Source: Prochlorococcus sp. AG-355-P07
GTDB lineage: Bacteria; Cyanobacteriota; Cyanobacteriia; PCC-6307; Cyanobiaceae
Length of the DNA stretch: 64,000 nt
Reading direction: 5' to 3'
NCBI GenBank assembly: GCA_003280575.1
Contig: QCEN01000001.1
Span: 124,001 to 188,000, forward strand
The position numbers and the translations under genes are program-made. Below, piece by piece: positions 8,115 to 17,223 of the stretch. The notes beneath the pieces were generated by a model. That model saw only the letters and a program-made list of their open reading frames with translations. It did not search any database and was not told the origin of the DNA. Position 1 is the first letter of the stretch; every line of letters begins with the position of its first letter.

Positions 8115-8900
8115 ATGGGTCTCCTTTTAAAGGAAGGTATAGATATAAACCTTATTAAAAGTGCATGTTTAGCATTTTCTGTAATTGGATTTTTAATAAC
8201 TTCAATAAATGTAATCCCTACATTAAAGAAGAGGCTTCCAAATTACACATTGCAGCTAGCAGGCCTAATAGGTAATACATCATTTCTTGGAATACCCATT
8301 GCGATAGCACTTCTACCTTCAACAACAATAAATTTTACTATAGGATTTGATTTAGGGACAACACTTTTTGCTTGGATATTTGGACCTTTTTTTCTTCGAG
8401 AAAAATCCAATAACAAGAATTTCCCAAACATCAAGGGATTATTAAATGCATTGATAAATAGTCCTGCATCAAGAGGGATTATTGGAGTACTTCTTGCCTA
8501 TCTTTGCCAAATAGATGAAATTTTAGGTAATTACCTTTGGATTCCTGCAAGAATAGTTATTGCCTTGGCAATAATAATTGTGGGAACCAGACTTGGAATA
8601 ATCACAAATCAAAATGAGAGGATCCTGGATTTAAATGAAGAAATTAAATTTTCAATTTTATTAAAGTTATTTATTCTTCCTTTTATTATTTTTTTAATAA
8701 GCAAATTTATAAATTTCAACTTCTATCAATCATCTGCAGTAATTCTTCAGGCAGGAACCCCAACGGCAATATCTACAATATTAATGGCAGAGGCTTATTC
8801 TGTGAAACAAAAAGTAGCTTCAAAAATTCTTTTTACTACAACTTTAATTTCAATAATTACAATTCCACTATACAAAATATTTATGAACTTAATTATTTAA
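8115..8900 (+). CDS. AEC (auxin efflux carrier) family transporter, N-terminus unclear
   Basis: The protein has repeated hydrophobic helices with LAGLIGNTSFLGIPIAIALLP and a C-terminal AVILQAGTPTAISTILMAEAYS, both diagnostic of the AEC/Mem_trans permease family. From ATG 8115 it has 261 residues, somewhat short for the family. The frame stays open upstream to about 7971 and there encodes a plausible first helix (VPFLIFGFLLGKRNP, then IARPLIRFGIPLSV), but that stretch has no ATG, GTG or TTG. Either a rare start such as ATT or ATA is used or the original start has been lost. The substrate is unknown; AEC proteins export organic anions. Confidence 0.8.
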   Translation: MGLLLKEGIDINLIKSACLAFSVIGFLITSINVIPTLKKRLPNYTLQLAGLIGNTSFLGIPIAIALLPSTTINFTIGFDLGTTLFAWIFGPFFLREKSNNKNFPNIKGLLNALINSPASRGIIGVLLAYLCQIDEILGNYLWIPARIVIALAIIIVGTRLGIITNQNERILDLNEEIKFSILLKLFILPFIIFLISKFINFNFYQSSAVILQAGTPTAISTILMAEAYSVKQKVASKILFTTTLISIITIPLYKIFMNLII

Positions 8901-8985
8901 ATCAAATGTAACAATACGATGCATGATTAATGAATTATGTAAAGAATATATCCTGATAAACACATAATGTCTTAAGATTTATGTT

Positions 8986-9237
8986 ATGAAGTCAGCAAAC
9001 CCTGAAAATGAATATATCCCTATCGATCTAAGGATTTCTGTGAGAAGAGATACTCTAAGGCTTATCTCAGAGATGGCTCAAGATATGGGAATAAGCATCA
9101 ATGAAGTTTTTAGTTTTTTAGCAGAAGATTCTGTCATCGATCTCGAATTAATGGAAGATTTTAATAAAATAAACATCCCCAGCAAGTGCAGCATTGATGA
9201 TCTAAAAAATGCTCTTCTAAAAAAAAGACTTTGTTAA
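8986..9237 (+). CDS. Small ribbon-helix-helix-like protein
   Basis: The 83-residue protein has IPIDLRISVRRDTLRLISEM at residues 11-30, a strand followed by a helix, then AQDMGISINEVFSFLAEDS, a turn and second helix. This pattern matches CopG/Arc-like ribbon-helix-helix DNA-binding folds, so it may be a small regulator; that is inference. No toxin partner is next to it. Its stop codon overlaps the stop of the convergent glycosyltransferase gene inside a shared TTAA. The ATG at 8986 gives the full fold. Confidence 0.6.
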   Translation: MKSANPENEYIPIDLRISVRRDTLRLISEMAQDMGISINEVFSFLAEDSVIDLELMEDFNKINIPSKCSIDDLKNALLKKRLC

Positions 9238-11039
9238 AATTTCTCAACTTTTTTATTTTCCCAGTCAGATTTGTAACCGCTTTTCACTAAAAATTCCGAA
9301 TACTTATTTAAATCACTTTTTTGAATTCGCCATAAATTATAAATGCCAAATTTACCCAATTTTTGATGATTAATTTTTGACCATTGCCTTAGACGAGAAG
9401 AGTATTCATCGATTACGAGCAAGAGAGATTTGCGTTCATAATCTGGTTGATCTTCATAATTTTTTCTCCTATCATTTTTTAACCTATCTGATAGATTAAT
9501 TAATCCCTCTTCGGTGTTTGGTTCATAAAAAACTATTTGCCTCGAATAATAATGTAATGAAGGTTTTCTTATCCCGATCATTGCTAAAGTTTCTCTCTCC
9601 TCCCGAATATCTAAAATTAATTTTGAGATATTCCTTAAAGGTAATTGCCTTGAAGTATCTGCTAATTTTCTAATTGGATTCATCAAAAAAGATTGTCCAA
9701 TTAAAAGTAAAATTTGAAGATAAAGAAGAATATTTCTAGATTTTAAAGAAAATAAAATTACTGCAATAAGAGTAAATGAAGAGAAGAACAATTTAGCTTT
9801 GAAAATAATCCCAGAGCTTAAAAGTTCAGATGCAAGATTAGGCATTTCGGGATCATTAATTGAACTCAACCAAATATTTGAGAAAAAGAATGCCAGTGAG
9901 ACGCCAAACAAAATTAAAATATTAAAAATCCAGAAAAATAAATAACTTTTATTTAGATTTTTTAAGCTTATGAAGCTATTACTTATTAATACTGCCGCCG
10001 CTGGAATTGCTGGCAACCAATAACTAGGTAGTTTCGTTGAAGAAATACTGAAGAATACTAAAACTGATGTTAACCAACATAGAGAAAATGTATAAAGGGT
10101 TTCAGAGACATTTCGACTTCCTTTTGAACTTTTTAAAAAATCTTTAAGAGCTGTAAATATACCGTGATACAAAAAAGGGGTGAACGGTAATGAAGCCAGT
10201 ATCATTATGTAAAGAAAAAACCAGAATGGTTCTGAATGATTATTAACAACTGATGTATATCTTTGGAAATTATGATAACCAAAAAAGCTGTCCAAAAAAG
10301 GCTTTCCCTCTTTTATGAGTTCTAATATATACCATGGAACACTAATTAATATTGTTATCAAAAAACCTTTCTTAGGATTTATCTTACTGAGCAACGTTTT
10401 CCAATTCTTCTGACTAAACAAGAAAGATGTCACAGTCAAAAATGCCAAAACAAATGCAACAGGTCCTTTAGTTAAAATTGCTAACCCTAAAAATACCCAC
10501 GCCGAGATGCATTGATCAGTCTTATCACTTGCCATTCTTCTCCAAAACAAAAGCAAGCTAATTCCCAATGTTCCGGTTAAAAGAGCATCACTCACTGCAG
10601 TTCTACTCCAAATAATTATTAACGGAGAAAGAGCAAAGCCTAATGACGCAACTATTGGAGTGAGGAATTGCCTATCGTCCTTTTGTGGCCAACAAAATAA
10701 CGTATCTCCAATCATCAACATTAAGAATAATGATGCTAAAGCTGAAGGAAGTCTTGCTGAAAGTGTCCCGAAACTATCCCAAATCTCGTTTTTCGGTAAT
10801 GAGTAAAAAAAACCCATTAGCCAATAAATTAATGGAGGCTTATCAAAACGGAATATTCCATTGACTTTTGGAGTTAACCAATCACCAGATTCACTCATTG
10901 CCCTTGCAGCAGAGGCAAATAAAGGGGGAGTTTCATCCACCAAACCTGTATTACCTAAATCTAAGATAAAAGTAATGAATCCACAAACTAAAATTATCAA
11001 TAAGGTTATGAGCCTTTTTTTTGAGTTAAAAAGAATCAT
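9234..11039 (-). CDS. ArnT/PMT-like membrane glycosyltransferase (GT39/GT83 type)
   Basis: The 601-residue integral membrane protein has about ten or more hydrophobic helices. The first extracytoplasmic loop reads GLVDETPPLFASAARAMSES followed by GDWLTPKVNGIFRFDKPPLIYW (residues 31-74). This is the Asp-Glu plus Lys-Pro-Pro signature of ArnT and related undecaprenyl- or dolichyl-phosphate sugar transferases. A soluble C-terminal domain follows from about residue 470. Such enzymes move a sugar from a polyprenyl-phosphate donor to lipid A, glycan or protein on the outer face of the inner membrane. It is next to a GT4 enzyme 15 bases upstream on the same strand, so the two probably form a unit. 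Confidence 0.85.
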   Translation of the reverse strand: MILFNSKKRLITLLIILVCGFITFILDLGNTGLVDETPPLFASAARAMSESGDWLTPKVNGIFRFDKPPLIYWLMGFFYSLPKNEIWDSFGTLSARLPSALASLFLMLMIGDTLFCWPQKDDRQFLTPIVASLGFALSPLIIIWSRTAVSDALLTGTLGISLLLFWRRMASDKTDQCISAWVFLGLAILTKGPVAFVLAFLTVTSFLFSQKNWKTLLSKINPKKGFLITILISVPWYILELIKEGKPFLDSFFGYHNFQRYTSVVNNHSEPFWFFLYIMILASLPFTPFLYHGIFTALKDFLKSSKGSRNVSETLYTFSLCWLTSVLVFFSISSTKLPSYWLPAIPAAAVLISNSFISLKNLNKSYLFFWIFNILILFGVSLAFFFSNIWLSSINDPEMPNLASELLSSGIIFKAKLFFSSFTLIAVILFSLKSRNILLYLQILLLIGQSFLMNPIRKLADTSRQLPLRNISKLILDIREERETLAMIGIRKPSLHYYSRQIVFYEPNTEEGLINLSDRLKNDRRKNYEDQPDYERKSLLLVIDEYSSRLRQWSKINHQKLGKFGIYNLWRIQKSDLNKYSEFLVKSGYKSDWENKKVEKF

Positions 11040-11054
11040 TTAATATTATTTATT

Positions 11055-12131
11055 TTATTTATATTCGTTCATTACCTTATTAAGCCAGTTCACAACCTTG
11101 TTAGCAAATATATCTACGGAAGCATTTTTTTCTACCCATTCTCTACATTTCTGACGCTTTATTTTTTCAATAATCTCTACATAGGAAAGCATATTTTTTT
11201 TATCATCAGGATCAGCAAGATAACCCGTTTGGCCATGCTGAATAATTTCACAAGGTCCTCCTCTTTTATAAGCTATAACTGGAACCCCACAGGCTAAAGC
11301 TTCAACAATAACGTTTCCATATGCCTCATTCCATTTGGGAGTATTTAGCAGCCCTCGGCATTTACCAAGTTCTTTTTGTAATTCATCAGTTGATAAAAAG
11401 CCCATCCAATCTATTGTCCCTTGAGGGAAAGATTTTTCTATCTTTGACGCATAGATCTTGTCTTCTATAAGTCCCCAAACTTTTAATTTTTCGCCAAGTT
11501 CATTTGCCACATAAACTGCATCCTCCAAACCTTTCTCCGGAGCCACTCTTCCAACCCATGCCAAGGGTCCCTCCACTGAATCTTGAAAAACATAATTGTC
11601 TAAATTAAAACCATTCCCAATAATTGTTGGTTTTTTTATGAATGGATAATCATCAGCTTGCACTCTCGAATGAAAAGCAAAATTATTTGGATATTTTGCA
11701 TATACTTTAGAGATTAAATTAGTTATTACTGAACTTTCAGAACCCATACTAATAATATGTGCAATGGGTATCTCTAAATTTTGAGTCATCCAAATAGGCA
11801 ACCAATCGTAGGACATGTTTAACAATACATCTGCATGTTTAGCGATATCTAATCCCTTTTCAAGCATTCCTACTAAGAGAGAATTGTCTGGGATACACAC
11901 AGGAGAATTATAGTTTTGATGTTGCCAACTAATTTGATCTTCACCTTCCACAAAATGTAATTTTGCTTTTACATTACTTTTTTGCAACTTAGAATATTTA
12001 GGAGCAACAACCTCAACAGAATGACCTAAAGAAAGTAAACCTGACACTAAAGAATTTAAAGTTAATTCAACCCCACCACCTTTACCACTTCCCAAGAACC
12101 CTATTGGAGTACTAATCAAAACTATTCGCAT
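11055..12131 (-). CDS. Glycosyltransferase family 4 (group 1)
   Basis: The 358-residue cytosolic enzyme has the GT-B fold. The N-terminal domain opens with MRIVLISTPIGFLGSGKGGG and LTLNSLVSGLLSLGHSVEVV. The C-terminal domain has LAWVGRVAPEKGLEDAVYVA and the donor-site motif WNEAYGNVIVEALACGVPVI with the conserved EX7E pattern, followed by GPCEIIQHGQTGYLADPDD. It uses a nucleotide-sugar donor; sugar and acceptor are unknown. It sits just upstream of the ArnT-like gene on the same strand (15-base gap) and downstream of the EamA transporter gene (28-base gap). Confidence 0.9.
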   Translation of the reverse strand: MRIVLISTPIGFLGSGKGGGVELTLNSLVSGLLSLGHSVEVVAPKYSKLQKSNVKAKLHFVEGEDQISWQHQNYNSPVCIPDNSLLVGMLEKGLDIAKHADVLLNMSYDWLPIWMTQNLEIPIAHIISMGSESSVITNLISKVYAKYPNNFAFHSRVQADDYPFIKKPTIIGNGFNLDNYVFQDSVEGPLAWVGRVAPEKGLEDAVYVANELGEKLKVWGLIEDKIYASKIEKSFPQGTIDWMGFLSTDELQKELGKCRGLLNTPKWNEAYGNVIVEALACGVPVIAYKRGGPCEIIQHGQTGYLADPDDKKNMLSYVEIIEKIKRQKCREWVEKNASVDIFANKVVNWLNKVMNEYK

Positions 12132-12159
12132 TATTAGACTTTTTACAAAAACACACTAA

Positions 12160-13101
12160 TTAAATAGTAGTATCAGAAAATTTATTTTCCCATAAACTCT
12201 TTCTCTGGCTAACAAAGAATACCGAGATAAGAACAAACACTACTCCTATCCACTGAACAACAGTGAGTCTTTCATCTAACCAAACGCCTCCACTAAGAAG
12301 AGCAAATACAGGAGTTAAAAATGCAAGAGTACTAAATCCAGTTATTTCTTTATTATTAGCAAAATAGAAAAACAATCCATAAGCTATTGCTCCTCCAAAT
12401 ATACTTGCAAATGACATAAGTCCCCAATCCAATAATGACCAATCTGGGATAATTTTGTAACTTGATTGTAAGCAGTGCTTAATAATTAAGGGCAAACTTC
12501 CTAAAACCATATGCCAGCCTGTAATTGCAACTGGATCGCTTTTAGTACAAGTAAATCTAATTAAAATTGTTCCTAATGCCATAGCTAGAGAAGCAGCAAG
12601 CATCCAGATCTCTCCGAAATTAAAAGCAACATCATTCATAGACTTATCAGACATCAACCACCAATTTCCTAAAAATTCTTGCGGAACGCCTAAAAATACA
12701 ATACCTCCTAATCCGAAAATAAGTCCTAACCAACCTATTGGATTGATTAAATTTCCAAAAATTCCCCTTGCTAAAATAGCAACCAAAAGCGGTTGAGAAT
12801 CAATTAAAACAGAGCCTAAACCTGCTCCAGTTTTTTCGATACCGTAGGTTAAAAACAACTGAAAAAAAGTGGCATCGACAATCGTAAAAACCAAAAACCA
12901 CTTCAAATCGCATTTATAAATTTTTAAATCTCTTTTAAACAAATATGTTGTTATTAGAACAAGCATCCCTGCAGGAAGTAATCTTAAAGAAGCCACAAAC
13001 TCCGGCCCAGCACTAGATACTAAGGGAGTCATAGCCGCCATTGAAGTGCCCCAAAGTGCAAAGGGGAGAATCATTAAAAACCAATTTAGGATTGAATTCA
13101 T
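12160..13101 (-). CDS. EamA/DMT family transporter
   Basis: A 313-residue membrane protein with ten hydrophobic helices arranged as two EamA repeats. The first repeat starts LPFALWGTSMAAMTPLVSSAGP and ends with GLGGIVFLGVP. The second has MLAASLAMALGTILIRFT and ends with GVWLDERLTVVQWIGVVFVL, the typical last-helix signature. DMT transporters move small metabolites or drugs; the substrate cannot be predicted. It leads a minus-strand group with the two glycosyltransferase genes downstream. The gap to divergent sppA is only 52 bases. Confidence 0.9.
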   Translation of the reverse strand: MNSILNWFLMILPFALWGTSMAAMTPLVSSAGPEFVASLRLLPAGMLVLITTYLFKRDLKIYKCDLKWFLVFTIVDATFFQLFLTYGIEKTGAGLGSVLIDSQPLLVAILARGIFGNLINPIGWLGLIFGLGGIVFLGVPQEFLGNWWLMSDKSMNDVAFNFGEIWMLAASLAMALGTILIRFTCTKSDPVAITGWHMVLGSLPLIIKHCLQSSYKIIPDWSLLDWGLMSFASIFGGAIAYGLFFYFANNKEITGFSTLAFLTPVFALLSGGVWLDERLTVVQWIGVVFVLISVFFVSQRKSLWENKFSDTTI

Positions 13102-13153
13102 TAGGTCTGCTGATAATCTTTTTAAAGTAGTTTTATAAATTTACCTTAAAAGA

Positions 13154-13963
13154 ATGATTTGGCCTTTTAGACGAAAGTCAAAAAAAAGAATGGCTCGTAT
13201 AGTAATTGATGAGCCCATTACAAGTTCAACAAGAGTTTCAGTCCTTAAAGCTCTTAAACAAATTGAGGATAGAGAATTTCCTGCTTTAATCGTGAGAATT
13301 GATTCACCTGGAGGTACTGTTGGGGATAGCCAAGAAATATATTCTGCTATTAAAAGACTGAAAGAAAAAGGATGTAAAGTCATTGCTAGCTTTGGGAATA
13401 TCTCAGCATCCGGAGGTGTTTACATTGGTGTTGCATCTGACAAAATAGTTGCTAATCCTGGAACAATTACAGGTTCTATTGGTGTGATTATAAGAGGAAA
13501 TAATTTATCTGAATTATTAGATAAAATTGGTATTAAATTTGAGACAGTTAAAAGCGGTGTGTTCAAGGATATACTATCTCCTGATAAACCTTTAAGTGAG
13601 GAAGGAAGGAGTTTGCTTCAAGGCCTTATTGACGAGAGCTACAAACAATTTACTGAAGCTGTTGCTGAGGGAAGAAACTTACCTGTTGAAGAAGTAAGAA
13701 AATTTGCCGATGGAAGGATATTCACTGGTACTCAAGCAAAAGAATTAGGACTTGTAGATGAGGTTGGAGATGAATTTGTTGCGAGGGAACTAGCTGCAGA
13801 TATGGTTAATATTGATCCTAAAATTCAGCCCTTAACATTTGGGAAGAAAAAGAAAAAGATTCTTGGACTAATTCCTGGAAGTAGAATGATCGAGAAATTT
13901 ATCAAAAATATCTTTTTTGAGTTTGACTCTTCTAATAAAATACTTTGGTTATACAAGCCTTAA
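13154..13963 (+). CDS. sppA: Signal peptide peptidase SppA, short form (family S49)
   Basis: The 269-residue serine protease has the S49 fold. VRIDSPGGTVGDSQEIYSAI covers residues 48-67. The catalytic Ser lies in FGNISASGGVYIGVASDKIV, and the catalytic Lys probably lies in VKSGVFKDILSPDKPLSEEG. ADGRIFTGTQAKELGLVDEVG follows. The short form works as an oligomer and degrades leftover signal peptides in the membrane. There is no clear N-terminal membrane anchor; the start MIWPFRRKSKKRM is basic. It is followed six bases later by aroH on the same strand, so they are likely co-transcribed. Confidence 0.95.
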   Translation: MIWPFRRKSKKRMARIVIDEPITSSTRVSVLKALKQIEDREFPALIVRIDSPGGTVGDSQEIYSAIKRLKEKGCKVIASFGNISASGGVYIGVASDKIVANPGTITGSIGVIIRGNNLSELLDKIGIKFETVKSGVFKDILSPDKPLSEEGRSLLQGLIDESYKQFTEAVAEGRNLPVEEVRKFADGRIFTGTQAKELGLVDEVGDEFVARELAADMVNIDPKIQPLTFGKKKKKILGLIPGSRMIEKFIKNIFFEFDSSNKILWLYKP

Positions 13964-13969
13964 ATCGAT

Positions 13970-14353
13970 ATGCAAAAAAAAATTAAAGATGATTATAAAA
14001 TAACATTTATTCGTGGTGCTACTACAGCATCTTGTAATTCCGTTAGGGGAATAGAAGCTGCCGTAGTAGAATTAATTGATGAATTAATTTCACGGAACAA
14101 TCTGATTAAGAAGAACATATTATCCATTACATTCACAGCGACAAAAGATTTAGATGCATGTTTCCCAGCTTCAATCGCAAGGAAATGTAATGAACTTGAT
14201 TCTGTTGCTTTTTTAGACTGCCAACAAATGTATGTATCAAACGATATTGATTTTTGTATAAGGATAATGGCACAGGTTTTATTGCCTCCAAATAGTCCAG
14301 TCAAGCATCCTTATTTGAGGGGCGCTGCAAAATTAAGGACAGATAGATGTTAA
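13970..14353 (+). CDS. aroH: Chorismate mutase, AroH type
   Basis: The 127-residue protein matches monofunctional AroH chorismate mutases in length and motifs: FIRGATTASCNSVRGIEAAV at the N-terminus (active-site Arg), SITFTATKDLDACFPASIAR in the middle (active-site Arg and Cys region), VAFLDCQQMYVSNDI, and the tail HPYLRGAAKLRTDR. The enzyme converts chorismate to prephenate for phenylalanine and tyrosine synthesis and forms a trimer. It overlaps no neighbour and follows sppA closely. Confidence 0.95.
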   Translation: MQKKIKDDYKITFIRGATTASCNSVRGIEAAVVELIDELISRNNLIKKNILSITFTATKDLDACFPASIARKCNELDSVAFLDCQQMYVSNDIDFCIRIMAQVLLPPNSPVKHPYLRGAAKLRTDRC

Positions 14354-14420
14354 CCTATGAAAAACTATTCCCACTTCAAGTTTGGGCATCCTTGTTAAAC
14401 TCTAAAGATTTATTTCATAA

Positions 14421-15017
14421 ATGTTAAAAAAAACAATGAAACTTGATTTGAAATTTAAAATTTTAGGATTTTTTCTTTTCCCTCTTTTATTAGTCTCCAC
14501 TACATTTTTCAATAAAACGCAGGTTGCTAAGGCAGGGTTGGAATTTCAGTGGGACCAGGATTCTAGCCATAGACGATTAAAATGGTTTCATAAAGACAAT
14601 AGAAAAAGAGTCAGAAATACAACTTACTTTTTTTTGAGGCCAAATGATAGACAAACTAGCCTCATAAGAGTTGATTTAATATTGCCTAAAACATTCAAAT
14701 CTACACTAAAAACAAAGAATATAACTCTTTGCAAGGTAAAAGTAGGTGGTTTTGAAGGTAGAACAAAATGCTTAGAGAAGATTCCAGCAGATGTAGAGAT
14801 TAATTATGAAGAATCATCTAATGATGATAAATCATCCATTAAGAAATTAATTTTTTACCCCTACAGCCCAATACCAAACAATAAAGATACTTATGCAGTT
14901 GTCTTAAAAGCACTAAATCCAAAAAGATCAGGCCTTTATCAATTTCATTCATTTGGACAACCTATAGGTAAATCTACTTCGAGATATTTAGGAAGCTGGA
15001 CTATTGTGATCGATTAG
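14421..15017 (+). CDS. DUF2808 family secreted protein
   Basis: The 198-residue protein starts with a basic N-terminus and a hydrophobic helix (LGFFLFPLLLVSTTFF, residues 17-32) followed by AKAG, which reads as a signal peptide with cleavage near residue 38. The mature part is beta-rich with DRQTSLIRVDLILPKTFKS, a Cys pair (LCKVKVGGFEG and KCLEKIP) and FHSFGQPIGKSTSRYLGSWT at the end. This is the pattern of the cyanobacterial DUF2808 family, whose role is unknown. It lies just upstream of rpmH. Confidence 0.8.
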   Translation: MLKKTMKLDLKFKILGFFLFPLLLVSTTFFNKTQVAKAGLEFQWDQDSSHRRLKWFHKDNRKRVRNTTYFFLRPNDRQTSLIRVDLILPKTFKSTLKTKNITLCKVKVGGFEGRTKCLEKIPADVEINYEESSNDDKSSIKKLIFYPYSPIPNNKDTYAVVLKALNPKRSGLYQFHSFGQPIGKSTSRYLGSWTIVID

Positions 15018-15048
15018 ATGATAAATTAAATAGTATTGAATTAAAAAA

Positions 15049-15186
15049 ATGACTAAGAGAACTTTTGGCGGAACTTCAAGAAAAAGAAAACGTGTATCAG
15101 GATTTAGAGTAAGGATGCGTTCTCATACTGGTAGGAGAGTTATTAAAAGTAGAAGACAAAAAGGTAGAGAAAAAATAGCTGTCTAA
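15049..15186 (+). CDS. rpmH: 50S ribosomal protein L34
   Basis: A 45-residue, very basic protein: it begins [20 protein letters not shown] and continues with [20 protein letters not shown], matching bacterial L34 over its full length. It is too short for typical ORF filters but is unmistakable. It stands directly upstream of rnpA (11-base gap), the classic rpmH-rnpA pairing, and starts the ribosomal/membrane-insertion run rpmH-rnpA-PH protein-yidC. Confidence 0.98.
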   Translation: MTKRTFGGTSRKRKRVSGFRVRMRSHTGRRVIKSRRQKGREKIAV

Positions 15187-15197
15187 CCTAAATTAAA

Positions 15198-15584
15198 ATG
15201 GCCTTACCTAAAAATATGCGTTTAAAAGGTTATAGGACTTTTAATTATATTCATAAAAATTCCATAAAATATGATGGAAAATTAATGACATTAAAAGTGG
15301 CAAAGTCAAATCCAAAGATCCTCTTGTCTCATAAAGTCACAAATTCTCCAGACAAACTTAAGGTTGCAATTGCTATCAGCAAAAAAGTTTCAAAAAAAGC
15401 TGTAGTTAGAAATAAAATTAGAAGAACCCTGCAAGAGTGGTTGTTAAAAAACATTCAAAAAATTAATTACCACAAACCTTACTGGTTACTTGTTAACCTT
15501 AAAATTGGAGATTTCTACAATGATAAAAGTACACTTTTGGAGGAATTTCAAAACTTAATGTTCAAATCTCATCTAATCAAATGA
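15198..15584 (+). CDS. rnpA: Ribonuclease P protein component
   Basis: The 128-residue basic protein starts with MALPKNMRLKGYRTFNYIHK and carries the RNR-type signature KVAIAISKKVSKKAVVRNKIRRTLQEWLL (about residues 55-84; key VxRNxIRR). It is the protein cofactor of RNase P, which matures tRNA 5' ends. It follows rpmH closely and overlaps the next gene by four bases (ATGA), which indicates coupled translation. Confidence 0.95.
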   Translation: MALPKNMRLKGYRTFNYIHKNSIKYDGKLMTLKVAKSNPKILLSHKVTNSPDKLKVAIAISKKVSKKAVVRNKIRRTLQEWLLKNIQKINYHKPYWLLVNLKIGDFYNDKSTLLEEFQNLMFKSHLIK

Positions 15585-15994
15585 TTAATATGAAAGAAGA
15601 AACCTTTTACGAAGGCGGTCCAGCAAAAAGTGATTTAATCATAAATCTCTTGGCTGGAATAACCATCCTTGGTTTGCCATTTACCTTTGCAGCAATAGTT
15701 AGAGCTTTATGGTTGAGGTATAAAATCACAAACAAGAGAATTACGATAGACGGAGGGTGGTTTGGTAAAAACAAAACACAAGTTTCCTTAAGTAATATTG
15801 ATGAAATCAGATCTATTCCGAGGGGGTTTGGATCATATGGTGATATGGTTCTTATTCTGAATGATGGATCAAAAGTTGAAATGAAATCCTTACCTCTTTT
15901 TAGAGAAAAACAAAAATTTATTGAAGAAAATATAAATAAAAAATCACAAGTCCCAAATCTTAACGAGGTAGAGGGATTTGCTACTAAATCCTAA
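15581..15994 (+). CDS. PH-domain membrane protein (DUF304/bPH2 type)
   Basis: The 137-residue protein has a short N-terminal cytosolic part (EETFYEGGPAKSDL), one or two hydrophobic helices (IINLLAGITILGLPFTFAAIVRALWL), then a bacterial PH-like domain with RYKITNKRITIDGGWFGKNK and VSLSNIDEIRSIPRGFGSYGD (spans residues 51-93). The family is conserved in the rnpA-yidC neighbourhood of cyanobacteria. It overlaps rnpA by four bases, implying the same transcript. Its function is not known; association with YidC-dependent membrane insertion is only suggested by position. Confidence 0.85.
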   Translation: MINMKEETFYEGGPAKSDLIINLLAGITILGLPFTFAAIVRALWLRYKITNKRITIDGGWFGKNKTQVSLSNIDEIRSIPRGFGSYGDMVLILNDGSKVEMKSLPLFREKQKFIEENINKKSQVPNLNEVEGFATKS

Positions 15995-16065
15995 ATCAAT
16001 TAATTACAAAAACCTTTTTTTCTTGTAAAATAAATGTCTACTAAATTTTCACTCTTTTTAATATC

Positions 16066-17208
16066 GTGATAGGGTTCATCTCAGAAAAGCTACTTATCCC
16101 GATCCTAGATTTTTTCTACGGTTTAGTTCCAAGTTATGGTTTAGCAATTGTTGCATTAACAGTAGTAATTAGAATTGCACTTTTCCCTTTAAGCGCAGGT
16201 TCTATAAGAAGTGCAAGGAGAATGAAGATTGCTCAACCAGTAATGCAAAAAAGACAAGCAGAAATTAAGTCTAAATTTTCAAGTGATCCAAAAAGACAGC
16301 AAGAAGAATTAGGAAAATTAATGAATGAATTTGGCAGTCCATTGGCTGGTTGCCTTCCATTAATTGTGCAAATGCCTGTACTCTTTGCTTTATTTGCGAC
16401 CCTAAGAGGATCACCATTTGCTGATGTTCCTTACAATATAAATCTTAAAGTTGTTCCCCAAGATCAAATTGCCGCTATTGATCCAAAACCTTATAAATCT
16501 CCTAGACATTCTATATTTATTACAGAAAAATCTCATTTTCCTGTAATAGCAACTATCCCTAATGGAACAAAATTAGGAACAGAAGAATCAATAAAAATAA
16601 ATTTGCAAACAACTAATGGGAATAGCTATTCTGAAATTTTATCTAAGTACGATAATGGCTCAAAATTCCAACCTACTTGGACAGTTTCAAAAGGATCTGA
16701 AAATTTAAAAGTTTCTCAAGACGGAACAGTAACTGCAATAAAACCCGGTGATGCAACAATTGAAGCTAAAATTCCAGGTCTAGCGGCTAAAAGCGGATTC
16801 CTCTTCATTAAAGCACTCGGTCAAGTTGGATTTTACGTAGATGGGGCCATAAATTGGGATATTGCCATACTAGTTGGTGCCTTTGGATTAACTTTACTAC
16901 TCTCTCAGATATTGTCTAGTCAGGGAATGCCTGCAAATCCACAGCAAGCAACAGCGAACAAAATTACCCCAGTAATGATTACTGGTATGTTTCTATTTTT
17001 CCCGCTCCCAGCAGGAGTATTGCTCTATATGGTTGTTGCTAATATATTTCAAGCATTCCAGACTTTTCTTCTTAATAAAGAAGCTCTTCCGGAGAATCTA
17101 CAAAAAATTCTGGATCAACAATTACTAGCCAAAAATGAAGTTATAACAACTTCTGCTTCAACTATTTCAGATAAAAGATTACCTTTTGAACCTAATAGTA
17201 AAAAATAG
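16066..17208 (+). CDS. yidC: Membrane protein insertase YidC/OxaA (Alb3-like) with inserted Big_2-like domain
   Basis: The 380-residue protein has the YidC core: a first helix region with [20 protein letters not shown], the cytosolic basic segment [40 protein letters not shown] and a final [19 protein letters not shown]. Between helices 2 and 3 there is an extra lumen/periplasm-side stretch of about 130 residues (140-270). It contains [20 protein letters not shown] and [15 protein letters not shown], which read as a Big_2-like immunoglobulin fold. YidC inserts proteins into the plasma and thylakoid membranes. The start is GTG at 16066. It is part of the rpmH-rnpA-yidC cluster. Confidence 0.94.
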   Translation: MIGFISEKLLIPILDFFYGLVPSYGLAIVALTVVIRIALFPLSAGSIRSARRMKIAQPVMQKRQAEIKSKFSSDPKRQQEELGKLMNEFGSPLAGCLPLIVQMPVLFALFATLRGSPFADVPYNINLKVVPQDQIAAIDPKPYKSPRHSIFITEKSHFPVIATIPNGTKLGTEESIKINLQTTNGNSYSEILSKYDNGSKFQPTWTVSKGSENLKVSQDGTVTAIKPGDATIEAKIPGLAAKSGFLFIKALGQVGFYVDGAINWDIAILVGAFGLTLLLSQILSSQGMPANPQQATANKITPVMITGMFLFFPLPAGVLLYMVVANIFQAFQTFLLNKEALPENLQKILDQQLLAKNEVITTSASTISDKRLPFEPNSKK

Positions 17209-17223
17209 AATAAAAATTGAATA

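Noticed and set aside
13141-13383. 80-residue minus-strand frame opposite sppA
   Set aside because: It is fully antisense to the well-supported sppA and has no independent signal.
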